64,000 bases of DNA from Syntrophomonadaceae bacterium (GCA_007121075.1 SKMK01000022.1:18229-82228); one strand, 5' to 3'; shown: positions 55,001 through 63,851, counted from the stretch's first letter. Program-made: numbers and translations. The notes: generated from the sequence alone by a model not told the origin.

Positions 55001-56069
55001 CAAATTCAATCAGTTTTTGCATGTAATAAGCGGTAATTTCCTGGTTATCAATGCTGACAACCCCTTTGCCTAAAGTAAAAAGGCAGTCCAGGACTGTATC
55101 AGTCTGCTGATCTTTTAACTCTTTAAACAGGCCGAAAAGCATGTCGATAAAATGATATATTTCTCCTTCTTCGAGCTCCGCCAGGGCGGTTTTAAGCAGC
55201 CGGTTAAGATCATAAAGGAGATGTTTTTTTAACTGGATCATGCCGGGAAGATGGAGAACGTAAAGCAGGTAATATACTTTTTCTATGGATAGGGTAAATT
55301 CTTCACTGAAATGACGAAAATGATTTGCGATATCATTAAAGAACAGGTTCGATTCGATTTCTTTCCAGGTGTGGGAATTTTCAATCCGGGAAGACAGTTC
55401 GTCAAAAAATTGCCTTCCGATTAGCCTTATTTTTTCACGGTGTATAGGCTGAAAAAGATCTGATTTACTTTCAAACCAGGCTTCAGCGTTGGTTGTTCTA
55501 TCCCAGAAGGCACAGTTTTTGCGCAGAATTGCCCTGGTCAGCCTGCACACTTCACTGTTAAATTCAGGCACGTCTGCCGCGCGGGCCAGGTATTTTTTAA
55601 AATAACCGGAATTACGCAGGAATACAGCTTCATCTTCCTCCATCCCTTTCTCAATTAAAGCCAGGCAGCGCCAGATAACCCGGTGTGGATATTTGTCTTC
55701 ATTAAGCAGCCGATCGATAAATTTGAAGAGGGTCTTCACCAGCTGCTCGCGTTGCTTTTCTGTTAAATCCAGGGTAGCGAGATCTTCAAAGATAGAAACC
55801 AGGAACAGGAGAGCTTCCTCTGACTGTTTAATAGAGCTGTAAAGCCACAGGTCTGTCAGGCTGATCGTATGAAGGTTTTCGATAATAAAATCATAGTTGG
55901 GATGGGGATGATTATACTCAAGGAAGAGTTCTTCAGTCCGCTTGTTGATTCCCCAATAAGCAGAAGACAAAGAAACGAACCAGCTGTGTTCCGGGGGGAG
56001 ATCGGTCTGCTCATGTTTTGTTTGGGCCAGGTTTACCTCGAGAGCCCCTGATTTAAAACCGGAGTCCAT
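52005..56069 (-). CDS. PPDK-like protein: 860-residue unknown N-terminus, ATP-grasp and phosphohistidine domains, no TIM barrel
   Basis: 1354 residues. Residues 1 to ~865 are helical, charged and not recognised. From ~867 comes a PPDK/PEP-synthase N-terminal ATP-grasp (LGAKAYYLKKLISYGLPIPP; LLSVRSGTAISMPGAMRTFL; SGVVFTHNP; EIEFTF then LYILQIRE). At ~1280-1300 is the swivel domain with catalytic His (LVTSRGGVTSHAAVAADKLG). It ends about 50 residues later, so the PEP/pyruvate barrel is absent. In other dikinases lacking it (rifampin phosphotransferase, glucan water dikinase) another domain binds the acceptor; here the N-terminus may do so (inference). ATG with GAGGTG upstream. Confidence 0.88.
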   Translation of the reverse strand: MDSGFKSGALEVNLAQTKHEQTDLPPEHSWFVSLSSAYWGINKRTEELFLEYNHPHPNYDFIIENLHTISLTDLWLYSSIKQSEEALLFLVSIFEDLATLDLTEKQREQLVKTLFKFIDRLLNEDKYPHRVIWRCLALIEKGMEEDEAVFLRNSGYFKKYLARAADVPEFNSEVCRLTRAILRKNCAFWDRTTNAEAWFESKSDLFQPIHREKIRLIGRQFFDELSSRIENSHTWKEIESNLFFNDIANHFRHFSEEFTLSIEKVYYLLYVLHLPGMIQLKKHLLYDLNRLLKTALAELEEGEIYHFIDMLFGLFKELKDQQTDTVLDCLFTLGKGVVSIDNQEITAYYMQKLIEFGFVYPGKIEITSDWETRANADHVKNIRIWLDLIETSPYKFKKLLSALVVNLRLGGIFISDTDLFQRDVTRLLNADIAPVYKQVKQLARFFPVYFNEIGAEGKLREISTVIDELAGRKDRVIHFVRKQVHTESNNTHIDLVRRVAAFWYNGRPKQLRDVLPEDVYVSLNKNDEHYIRISRLTRTVCEHFGVDHNGLLKLSEGELISYLDTLSGENEKDKKRLLYLVQLYQLLLEKYSFETRNITGLLEQSRFFGREETRRLSELMKQERYREALERVYSFMATLKVVIMSKEKTEAIETIYYKRHIAVGIPSMYGQYKEPKFEALGLMYRLEQVASRLMEDIVNETDMDYISAKTLRNIYEVLVLFKTGLELDGMVNQNFNSTLEMFRYSLTSASVTLEQYMNIFRFMSQHIKELINEYFIRVYDETINIVVPQIFDDSPETIARESEVFYRDILSSAFLIQELDRFIANAMNIIQNMLENYSETHIHNMMSYNPDLAISSLDHETVQMDNQLFLGAKAYYLKKLISYGLPIPPGFVLTTEVYRHKDTIFEHPSMSQELDNMIFKHLAEIEEKTGRKFGDPGNPLLLSVRSGTAISMPGAMRTFLNVGMNDRTVHSLGMNPDTAWMGWDAYRRFIQSWGMSHGVDRDYFDEVMVRVKSKYGVEKKASFSAPQMKELALEYKKTLNEHGVFIAEDPYDQLRQAINNIFYSWSSQRTIAYRKHLQIADEWGTAVLVQKMVMGNRSKRSGSGVVFTHNPKLKKPGINLYGDFTLCSQGEDIVAGLVYTMPISESQRTDDYPESDFSLESEFPTIYKRLHEIATGLIEKYGFNNQEIEFTFESEQPEDLYILQIREQNIVQQEKEAVFSVPIEDMVPVGRGIGVGGGAMSGLISFDMDDLINNKHRYPGENHILVRPDTVPDDIQMIFMCDGLVTSRGGVTSHAAVAADKLGKVCVVNCEELVVNDQEKYCIINDFEFRKGDAISIDGKWGNIYAGSYPVQHV

Positions 56070-56257
56070 GCGCTCACCTCATCACCATTCAAGTCATTTA
56101 TAGTATATCATTATCAAGGATGTTTTGTTTAGCCTAATTTAACCCGAAGTAAGAGCTCATAAATGAGGCCGGTTAAGCTGTCAAATTTGTCTTTTTTAAC
56201 AATACAAAACCTGCTTTTCCTTCCGATAGTAATAAAACCAATATCTGGTATAAAGGC

Positions 56258-56286
56258 TTGTAATCATAGCCAGGGTTATTTATCAT
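56258..56286 (+). promoter_or_regulatory. Promoter of the DUF401 gene
   Basis: TTGTAA, 17-bp spacer, TATCAT, ending 56 bp before the ATG. Confidence 0.55.
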
Positions 56287-56342
56287 AGTGTAGGCAATCC
56301 TAAACCGGCTATTGTAAAATAGAACCAAAAGGAGCAATTAAC

Positions 56343-57605
56343 ATGTCTTCCATTGATCCTGCCATAATAGAAGCAGTGGGCGTGACCTTTTCCATCTTTT
56401 TGATTATTATTTTAATTCGCATAGGCTGGAAGTTATACCAGGCTTTATTTATATCGATATTCATTTTATCCTTAACCAACAGTAACGATATCAGCCAGGA
56501 TTTAGGGATTTTGTACGATTCATTGACCAGCCCAACGGCTTTCTACCTGGTTTCCATGGTGGTGGCAATTACCATGCTTGGACACCTTCACCAGAAAATT
56601 GGAGCTATGGAAAAGCTGGTTGAAAACCTGAAATTTTTAATCCGGGATCCAAGAGCCCTGATCATGATCTTCCCGGCTGCCATCTCGCTATTTTCCACGG
56701 TTCCTGGAGGGGCCATTATTTCAGCTCCCATGGTGGAGGAAACTGGTAAGGAGCTAAAAATGCCTTCGCTGGAACTGGCCATGTCTAATATGGTTTACCG
56801 GCACCTGGTCGTGCTTATATATCCTTTCAATGCCGGCATTATCCTGGCTTCGGGTATCACGGACATCAGTATCGCCCGCTATCTTAGCTACACCATTCCG
56901 GTAGTAGTTATTGTTTTTATAATTGCCACATTTTTACTTTTAAGGCGCTATCCCCGCCCGGCCAGCAACCCTAAACCTGATACACTAGATAAAAATGCCC
57001 GGGAAGCGCTGGTCAATTTAATAAGCGCAGCTTCACCTTACCTGCTGGCAATTGTCCTGGGAATATTTTTTGGGGTTTACTTTCCCCTGGCCCTTTTGGC
57101 CGGAATCGCCGTCACTTTCTTTATCAACTTGCCCCAGGGAAAGAAAAAAGATATCCTCAGGGAAAGAACATTTGTATTTTTTCACGGTCTAAACTGGGCC
57201 CTGGCCCTTTCCATACTGAGCATAGTTGTTTATAAAGATTTCATGCTGGAAGCGGAATCAATTCGGCAGGCTACACACTACCTCCTGGGCCAGGGGCTGC
57301 CTTTACTGGTAATTATTATCGCCCTGCCTTTCATTACCGGCTTTATAACCGGAAACAATGCCGCTTCCCTGGGAATCACCCTGCCGGTTGTAATGCCGCT
57401 GCTCGGACCAGAAATGTTAACTGTAAGATATCTGGGCCTCATCTACGTAAGTTCTTACGCAGGTTACCTCGGTTCTCCTGTTCACCTTTGCACGTATGTG
57501 ACCAACAATTATTTTAGAACACCACTTTATTCCCTGATTAAACAGGTTAACATCTTCGGGGCTATTACCCTGTTAGTCGGGCTTGCTGTTTCTGTTTTTT
57601 ACTGA
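56343..57605 (+). CDS. DUF401 integral membrane protein (permease-like)
   Basis: 420 residues with about 10-11 hydrophobic helices and no signal peptide. Recognised as DUF401 by its conserved segments SLFSTVPGGAIISAPMVEE, YRHLVVLIYPFNAGIILASG and FITGFITGNNAASLGITLP, which resemble ion-transporter/GntP-like permeases. Substrate unknown. RBS AAAGGAG 9 nt before the ATG. Monocistronic, with its own promoter; divergent from the PPDK-like gene. Confidence 0.87.
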   Translation: MSSIDPAIIEAVGVTFSIFLIIILIRIGWKLYQALFISIFILSLTNSNDISQDLGILYDSLTSPTAFYLVSMVVAITMLGHLHQKIGAMEKLVENLKFLIRDPRALIMIFPAAISLFSTVPGGAIISAPMVEETGKELKMPSLELAMSNMVYRHLVVLIYPFNAGIILASGITDISIARYLSYTIPVVVIVFIIATFLLLRRYPRPASNPKPDTLDKNAREALVNLISAASPYLLAIVLGIFFGVYFPLALLAGIAVTFFINLPQGKKKDILRERTFVFFHGLNWALALSILSIVVYKDFMLEAESIRQATHYLLGQGLPLLVIIIALPFITGFITGNNAASLGITLPVVMPLLGPEMLTVRYLGLIYVSSYAGYLGSPVHLCTYVTNNYFRTPLYSLIKQVNIFGAITLLVGLAVSVFY

Positions 57606-57749
57606 TTCTGAATGACTTCAACAAAACAGGCTTAACTCCCGGCAGCATGGTAGGCTTAAACAAGATTATATTGAAGGTAACTCAGCTGAAATCAGGGAAA
57701 GCATCAATAGAAAGCAGAATTTTATAACAGCATCTTATTCTGGCAGTGT

Positions 57750-60700
57750 TTACACTACACCCAGGAAAACTTCCACCAGCCCGGGATCAAACTGGCTTCC
57801 GGCATTTCTCATAATCTCGTCAACAGCTTCTTCTTTTCTCATCGCTTTCCGGTAGGGGCGATCGCTAATCATGGCATCATAGGCATCAACTATGGCCAGG
57901 GTCCTGCATTCAACGGGAATGGAAGTCCCTTTCAACCCTGCCGGATAGCCTCTGCCGTCCCACCGCTCGTGATGTTGCAGGATCAAACCTGCAATATCAT
58001 GGAGATCAGTGGAAGCGGTAGCAATCCGGTGCCCTTTTTCAGTGTGGGTGCGCATAATTTTCCATTCTTCTTCATTCAAAGGCCCTTCCTTGAAAAGAAT
58101 TAGATCTGGAATCCCCACTTTGCCAAGATCGTGGACCTGGGCCAGGAGAGTCAAATCTGAGAGCTGTTTGCCGGAAAGGTTGAGTTTTTCACCCATTTTA
58201 CGGCACAGTTCTTCCAGCCTGCTGGCATGGCCCCCGGTAATAAAATCACGCTCGCCAAGAGCGGCCATAAGCGATTTAATAATCTGCGACTTCGCCCCCG
58301 CTCCTTTATGCAACTTGTCCCTGTACATCAAATCATCAGCTTCTTTGTATGTTTCCCACAACGTGAGATCAGAGCTTTCCCGGGTGGCAATACCGGTAGA
58401 AATACTCAGCGGCAAATGACTGTTTTCTTCATTATATTTATAAACCTGATCCATGATCCGGGTTACCACAGCTTGCCCGCTCTCACGATCAGTATGGGGA
58501 AGGATGGCCACGAATTCGTCTCCCCCGACCCGGGCCAGAATGTCTGAAGCCCGGAGGCACTGCTTGAGCAGGGTACTGCAGACAACCAGAAGTTGATCGC
58601 CGCTGTCATGGCCAAGGGTATCGTTGATCAACTTTAAACCGTCCAAATCACAGACAATAATGGTAATTGGTTGCTCCCTGCTGTCATCCAGGCGGCTGAG
58701 TTCATCATCAAAATAGGCCCGGTTATAAAGGCCGGTCAATTGATCGTGAAGGCTTAGATATTTAAGCTTATCTTCGTAAATTTTGCGGTCGGTAATATCG
58801 CGCATCGTTTCTATTGCCCCGATCGGATTCCCGGAACCGTCATAGAGCACCGACGCCGCTCCCCAGAGGTATGCGCCCTCCCCTCCATAAAGGCTATCGG
58901 CATAAGCTTCCCCGTACATGGTGTCTCCCTCACGTCTGATATAACTGTAATACCTGTCTTCTTTTTCAGCTGAGCGAACCAGGTCGATCAAAAGTGGCCT
59001 TCTCTTGCCGTAAAGTGGAATGGCATATTCATAATTGCCTTTGCCGATTATTTTATCCTTGCTGATACCGGTAATTTCTTCGATGGCCCTGTTCCAGGCA
59101 ATTACAACACCTTCATTGTCTATTACAAAGGTGGCGTCCGGAAGGAATTCAATAATCTCTGCCAGGAGGCAGTGAGCCTCCTCCAGCTCTTTTTCAGCTA
59201 GCTTGCGGTCGGTAATATCACGGACAACGCCGCAAAAACCGATGGGGTTTCCCTGGTTATCGCGGCGCAGGGTAATCGAAACTTCAGCAAATATTTCACG
59301 GCCGTCTCCTGTTTTGATGGGGATGTTGGCAGCTTTTTCCGGTAAGCCGGTGCGGTAAACGTGGTTGTAGGGTTCAAACACTCTCCGGGAATCGCTGTAT
59401 AAAATTTGATAATTTTTGCCCATCAGTTGATCTGGTGAATAACCCACCAGTTTGCACATCGAATCATTGAAAAAAGTAAAGTTTCCCAGCAAATCTACTT
59501 CATAATAACCTTCTTCCATAGTAGCCAGGATTTCACGGTATTTCTTTTCCGATTCAAGCAGCGCTTTTTCTGCCCTCTGCCTGTCAATAGCATTGGATAT
59601 AGTTTCGGCAACCACTCTTAAAAGGGCAATTTTTTCCTCCGACCATTTCCTTTTTTTCTGAACAGCTCCAAAACTCAGCACCCTGTGCAGCCTGCCCCCC
59701 TTATTGACAGCAACTGCCAGGAGTGACTTTAAGTTTTGCTGTTGAAATAGCTTTTGCTCCCTGGAAGCTTCTGGAGGCATTGCTTCCAGATCCGGTATAT
59801 AAACCCGGCCCTTTTCCAGCAATTCTTTAGCCCACCAGGGCCTTGAACTTAAAGAAAGTCCTTTCAAAAAATTTTTATGGGAGACCACCCCTTCGGCACA
59901 CCATTCAAAAACATGTTCTATAGATTCACCGTCATCGGAGATATGATAAATATAACTGCGATCAGCCTGAATAAACTCACCGCATAATTTGAGGGCCTGG
60001 TTGACGCTTAGTTCAAGCTGGACTGGCGAAACATTGATCAGGGCGGCTGAAACATCAGCCACCAGTTTTTCAAATTTAAGTTGAAACTGCAGCGCCTGGA
60101 CAACTTTCTTGTGCTCGGTAATATCAATGACGGAGATAAAAGCAGCCGGATTGCCCTGGAACTGGGTAGTAGCTCCGGTCAGGTTGACCCATTTTTCTTC
60201 TCCTGCCCTAGTGATTATCTTAAAGTCATAACGGAGCGGGGCCTGCTTGCCGGCCTGCCTTCTTTTGCCCCTGCTGCGAACCATATCCCGGTAATCGGGA
60301 TGAATCAATTCCCAAAAACGCATCCGGTATAGTTCCTGTTTGTTATATCCCGATATTTGCTCTCCGGCCGGGTTGGTATATACAAAGAAGTCATCCTGGT
60401 AAATCATGATCGCAATCGGGGAATTTTCGGCAAGGGCCCTGAATTTTTCTTCGCTTTCTTTAAGGTCTTGTTCGGCCTTTCGGCGCTCGGTTATATCGGT
60501 AAACAAAATTAAATTAAAATCACCAAGCGAAGCCATGCGAAACTCGGTAGGGCGGATCGATTCGTCTTTGCAATGAACTTTATATTCAATTGGCCCTATT
60601 TCTTTACCCTTTTCTACTGCTTCCCTGTAGGCATCAGTCCAGAGCTGCCGGACCTGCTCCCTTTCTCCAGGGTCGGGGTAGACCAGGGGCCACCATTCTT

Positions 60701-60884
60701 CAACCGAAGGCATATCATCTATTGTATAGCCATATAATTCGGTAAATTTTTGATTGACATAAACAGTATTTTGCTTTTGATCAGATATAACAATGCCCAC
60801 CGGAGCTGCTTCGAGCAAAAACTGGAAATGTTCATTGCTTAAATTCTCCAATAGTAAGGAGTTATATCTGGGTTTCGACGCCAA
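57750..60884 (-). CDS. Cytoplasmic PAS/GAF sensor with GGDEF and HD-GYP domains
   Basis: 1044 residues. Approximate order: PAS 15-125, PAS 135-255, GAF 275-435, PAS 445-560, PAS 570-690, GGDEF 705-860 and HD-GYP 870-1044. GGDEF carries the intact RVGGDEFVAILP signature, so c-di-GMP synthesis is possible; HD-GYP has VHDLGKVGIPD and HHERWDGRGYP intact, so c-di-GMP hydrolysis is possible too. No transmembrane helix, so the signal is intracellular (redox, light or small molecule). Start TTG 60884 with GGGGAGGAG upstream. Monocistronic. Confidence 0.93.
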   Translation of the reverse strand: MASKPRYNSLLLENLSNEHFQFLLEAAPVGIVISDQKQNTVYVNQKFTELYGYTIDDMPSVEEWWPLVYPDPGEREQVRQLWTDAYREAVEKGKEIGPIEYKVHCKDESIRPTEFRMASLGDFNLILFTDITERRKAEQDLKESEEKFRALAENSPIAIMIYQDDFFVYTNPAGEQISGYNKQELYRMRFWELIHPDYRDMVRSRGKRRQAGKQAPLRYDFKIITRAGEEKWVNLTGATTQFQGNPAAFISVIDITEHKKVVQALQFQLKFEKLVADVSAALINVSPVQLELSVNQALKLCGEFIQADRSYIYHISDDGESIEHVFEWCAEGVVSHKNFLKGLSLSSRPWWAKELLEKGRVYIPDLEAMPPEASREQKLFQQQNLKSLLAVAVNKGGRLHRVLSFGAVQKKRKWSEEKIALLRVVAETISNAIDRQRAEKALLESEKKYREILATMEEGYYEVDLLGNFTFFNDSMCKLVGYSPDQLMGKNYQILYSDSRRVFEPYNHVYRTGLPEKAANIPIKTGDGREIFAEVSITLRRDNQGNPIGFCGVVRDITDRKLAEKELEEAHCLLAEIIEFLPDATFVIDNEGVVIAWNRAIEEITGISKDKIIGKGNYEYAIPLYGKRRPLLIDLVRSAEKEDRYYSYIRREGDTMYGEAYADSLYGGEGAYLWGAASVLYDGSGNPIGAIETMRDITDRKIYEDKLKYLSLHDQLTGLYNRAYFDDELSRLDDSREQPITIIVCDLDGLKLINDTLGHDSGDQLLVVCSTLLKQCLRASDILARVGGDEFVAILPHTDRESGQAVVTRIMDQVYKYNEENSHLPLSISTGIATRESSDLTLWETYKEADDLMYRDKLHKGAGAKSQIIKSLMAALGERDFITGGHASRLEELCRKMGEKLNLSGKQLSDLTLLAQVHDLGKVGIPDLILFKEGPLNEEEWKIMRTHTEKGHRIATASTDLHDIAGLILQHHERWDGRGYPAGLKGTSIPVECRTLAIVDAYDAMISDRPYRKAMRKEEAVDEIMRNAGSQFDPGLVEVFLGVV

Positions 60885-61048
60885 AAGCAGCGCTCCTCCC
60901 CGTAAAAAATAAAGTTTTTTTAATATACTTAACTATTACATTTCTTCGTGCCAACCTCTATTCCTTCAAAAAATAATATATACCGAAAATTTCTTATCAA
61001 TCGTCGGGCAAACACGGTTGGGTTAATCCCATCCCCTGCAATTAAAAG

Positions 61049-61789
61049 TTAAAGCAGCGAAGCAGCTTCACGGTCAATTACAATCACAATATCCCGGTGC
61101 AGCTGTAGCAAAGAAGCGGGTGTTTTAGTGGAAACCAGGCCGCTTAATGAATCCCGTACCGCCTCGGCCTTGTTTATACCACTGGCCATAAGCAATACCT
61201 TCCCGGCTTTCATAATCGATCCCATCCCCATGGTAATGGCTTTTCGCGGCACTTCATCTTTAGACTGAAAAAAACGGCTGTTGGCTTCAATCGTTTCTTC
61301 CGCCAGTTCGACCAGATGCGTGCCGGCTTTTAAATGCCGGGCCGGCTCATTAAAGCCTATATGCCCGTTTACGCCAATACCAAGCACCTGGAGATCAATT
61401 CCCCCGGCCTGCTCAATTCTTTCATCAAACTTCCGGCAGGTTTCCTCCAGACCTTTATCACTGCCACTGTACGGAATACTGATATTTTCGGGATCAATAT
61501 TGACATGATCAAAAAGGTTCCTGTTCATGTAATAATGGTAGCTCTGGGGGTGATCGGGCTCCAGTCCGATATATTCATCAAGGTTAAAAGTTGTAACAGT
61601 GCTGAAATCGATTAATTTCCTCCTGTACATCTCTACCATCCGGGCATACATTCCCTCCGGAGTTGAGCCCGTAGCCAACCCCAATACCGCATCCTTCTTG
61701 TCTTTGATCGTCCCGGCAACCAGGTTTGCCGCCACTTCGCTCATCTCGTCATAATGCTCGACTACTTTCAGGTCCATTTGGTCATCCAT
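61049..61789 (-). CDS. nagB: Glucosamine-6-phosphate deaminase
   Basis: 246 residues. Converts GlcN6P to Fru6P and ammonia. Signatures: GLATGSTPEGMYARM, TFNLDEYIGL (catalytic Asp), GIGVNGHIGFNEPA, and a normal C-terminus. Start taken as the first ATG (61789), which is very close to GAGGGG; an ATG 12 nt later would begin MDLKVVEHYDEM like most homologs. Third gene of the beta-helix-nucleotidyltransferase-nagB operon, 7 bp after the preceding stop. Confidence 0.95.
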   Translation of the reverse strand: MDDQMDLKVVEHYDEMSEVAANLVAGTIKDKKDAVLGLATGSTPEGMYARMVEMYRRKLIDFSTVTTFNLDEYIGLEPDHPQSYHYYMNRNLFDHVNIDPENISIPYSGSDKGLEETCRKFDERIEQAGGIDLQVLGIGVNGHIGFNEPARHLKAGTHLVELAEETIEANSRFFQSKDEVPRKAITMGMGSIMKAGKVLLMASGINKAEAVRDSLSGLVSTKTPASLLQLHRDIVIVIDREAASLL

Positions 61790-61795
61790 TCCCCT

Positions 61796-62728
61796 CTAAA
61801 TAATTTCTTCTTTTTCTTCGGTTGTATAAAATAGTGATATCAATTCTTCATCTTGATCGGTATTTTTAGCCGAAGCTAATAGCTTCTCGGCCACAACCCG
61901 CTCCTGCCTGGCTTTTTTTTCGAGTAAACTAATTTTATCCTCGATCCCAAACTCTTTCAGCAGGTTCTTGATATGATCAAAAATGCTCCTGCTTCCGCCC
62001 AGGAAAAGGCCCTCGTGAAGTATTTTTGAGGCGACCATGGCTTTAAAATTGTTAAACCGGAGCTGTTCTCTGACCGTATCTATATCTTTAATTATATAGT
62101 CCAGCTCTTCTTTTGAAGCCGGGTTGATCAGCAGGTTGAATTTTTCCCTGTAAACAAACCGATCGAGGTCCTTTACCAGCGCTTCTGACAGGTTGTCCAC
62201 CACGATGATAAGATCAAGGTCGGAACCCCTGACCAGTTCTCCCGTGGAAAATTCAGGTCTGGGTTCGGAGTGAGCCATATTAAAAACCACATCCCCCGCA
62301 ATTATAAAGGCCACTCGCTCCATGATCATTTCTCCGTCCGGGTGTTCTTCCTTTACTCGGACAACCGTCTCCCCGGCCAGCTGCATCTTTTTTGAGCTGA
62401 TTGCGGCAATTTCCCGCTGTAGGCTTTGAGCTATTGATTCCATGGCCAGCGTCTGTTCCTTCAGGCCTATAATAGTATAATTCAAAAATTCCCTCATGAT
62501 AGAAGGAGACAGACGGGCATAGCCTACGACTTTTTTATCCAGCCGGAGATACCTCCTGCCCACGAGGCGATTTAAAATTTGAGTACAGGAACGGCAAGCC
62601 TTCCAGGCACTGAACACCTCCATCCCGGTTTCCCTGACCAGGTCCTTGCCGGTTAAAGGTCCCCGCTCGTTTAGAATCCTGATCAACTGGTCCACCAAAC
62701 CCGATCCTTTACCGTTCACTTTGCCCAT
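61796..62728 (-). CDS. Nucleotidyltransferase-domain protein with N-terminal winged helix
   Basis: Up to 310 residues. Residues ~10-85 look like a helix-turn-helix (LVDQLIRILNERGPLTGKDL). The second half holds the pol-beta-type nucleotidyltransferase signature GSDLDLIIVVDN, then IKDIDTV and a helical tail. Such proteins act as regulators or as nucleotidyl-transferring toxins/modifiers; nothing fixes the target. The upstream gene overlaps it by 20 nt. Start may be ATG 62728, or TTG/GTG near 62686 with a better-spaced AAAGGA. Confidence 0.78.
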   Translation of the reverse strand: MGKVNGKGSGLVDQLIRILNERGPLTGKDLVRETGMEVFSAWKACRSCTQILNRLVGRRYLRLDKKVVGYARLSPSIMREFLNYTIIGLKEQTLAMESIAQSLQREIAAISSKKMQLAGETVVRVKEEHPDGEMIMERVAFIIAGDVVFNMAHSEPRPEFSTGELVRGSDLDLIIVVDNLSEALVKDLDRFVYREKFNLLINPASKEELDYIIKDIDTVREQLRFNNFKAMVASKILHEGLFLGGSRSIFDHIKNLLKEFGIEDKISLLEKKARQERVVAEKLLASAKNTDQDEELISLFYTTEEKEEII

Positions 62729-63542
62729 CCTTAAGGTTGTCCAAAACTTCCTGGTTCTGTCTGACCTTAATAATCTTACTTCCAGGATAGTAACCCCGGG
62801 CCGTGCCGTTGGGATAAAGCAGGACATTTTTGCCCAGCAGTGTTCCAGGTGCAGTGACGCTGTTACAGCCTGTTTCCACCCCATCACCCAGGACCGCACC
62901 GAATTTGCGCAAACCGGTTTCATAAACCTGCCCTTCTATTTTTAAAATTACCGGGGAATCGATCATTTTTAAATTGGCCAGCTTGGTTCCTGCTCCTAAA
63001 TTTACAGCACCAAGTATGCTGTCTCCAATATAGGCAAAATGCCCTGCCTTGCTGCCTCCCAGCATTACCGATGATTTCATTTCAGTGGTATGGCCAACTA
63101 CGCAGTCAGTTCCAACCAGGACATCGCCGCGGATGTAGGCACCCTGGCGAACTTCTGTCCCGTCGCCGATTACAGCCGGCCCCTTGATCAGGGCACCCGG
63201 CTCTATGATTACTCTCTTGCCGATCTGGATCAAATCATCCATCAAAAACGATCCGCTAAAGATTATACTGGCTCCGTCCAAAACAGCCCCGTCTTTTTTA
63301 ACAATAGCTTTTTTATCACTGCCATCGATGGTGAAGCCCGATGTCAAGACCTTTCCTTCGTGCAAAACCACGGTTTTAGCGACCTGGGTCACGCCGTTTC
63401 GAATTTCCCGGGCATTGGGTTCAAGTACTTTCCTGATATATGATTTTATCCGCGGCAAACCTTCCCAAACATAGTCAGTTCCTTCAAAAAGCGCTTTATG
63501 GGGATGATTATCCAGGTTAAAAAAATGACCTGCTGTTAACAA
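62709..63542 (-). CDS. Left-handed beta-helix (hexapeptide-repeat) protein, GlmU C-terminal-like
   Basis: 277 residues. From ~95 to 255 the sequence has many hexapeptide repeats (VIIEPGALIKGPAVIGDGTE split as VIIEPGALIKGP and AVIGDGTEVRQGAYIRG; LGAGTKLANLK; GVETGCNSVTAPGTLLG), as in acyltransferase or nucleotidyltransferase beta-helix domains. The N-terminal nucleotidyl Rossmann domain of GlmU is lacking. With nagB in the operon, a role in amino-sugar metabolism is likely (inference). Start TTG 63542 with GGGAGGG upstream. First gene of the operon. Confidence 0.82.
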   Translation of the reverse strand: MLTAGHFFNLDNHPHKALFEGTDYVWEGLPRIKSYIRKVLEPNAREIRNGVTQVAKTVVLHEGKVLTSGFTIDGSDKKAIVKKDGAVLDGASIIFSGSFLMDDLIQIGKRVIIEPGALIKGPAVIGDGTEVRQGAYIRGDVLVGTDCVVGHTTEMKSSVMLGGSKAGHFAYIGDSILGAVNLGAGTKLANLKMIDSPVILKIEGQVYETGLRKFGAVLGDGVETGCNSVTAPGTLLGKNVLLYPNGTARGYYPGSKIIKVRQNQEVLDNLKDGQSER

Positions 63543-63639
63543 TTGAAACCCTCCCTTTTGTTACTGTTCCCGGTTAAGTCTAAAATTTTGACCAATTCCT
63601 TATCCAAAACCCGGAACCGTGGTTACACAACACAGAGTC

Positions 63640-63668
63640 ATTATATACAGGCGGAAACAAAGTAGCAA
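63640..63668 (-). promoter_or_regulatory. Promoter of the beta-helix/nucleotidyltransferase/nagB operon
   Basis: Minus strand: TTGCTA, 17-bp spacer, TATAAT, about 90 bp upstream of the start codon. Confidence 0.75.
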
Positions 63669-63693
63669 TAGCAGGATAAGATGTCACTATATA

Positions 63694-63772
63694 AAAATAA
63701 AAACCGGCAGTGCCTGGTGAAATAACAAATTAATCGGATGATACTCTTCTGGCATCTCAGGCACTGCAGGTT
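63694..63772 (-). terminator. Terminator with an unusually long loop, after the right-edge gene
   Basis: Minus strand: arms ACCTGCAGTGCCTG and CAGGCACTGCCGGT (13 pairs, one mismatch) separated by about 44 nt, then TTTTATTTTTATA. The T tract makes it a good rho-independent terminator; the loop is long for this class. Confidence 0.7.
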
Positions 63773-63851
63773 TATTAATCAATCTATTTACTTTTTTAAA
63801 AACCGGGACATATTTTTTTCCGGGAAATATCAAGCACCACCAATACCCCGG

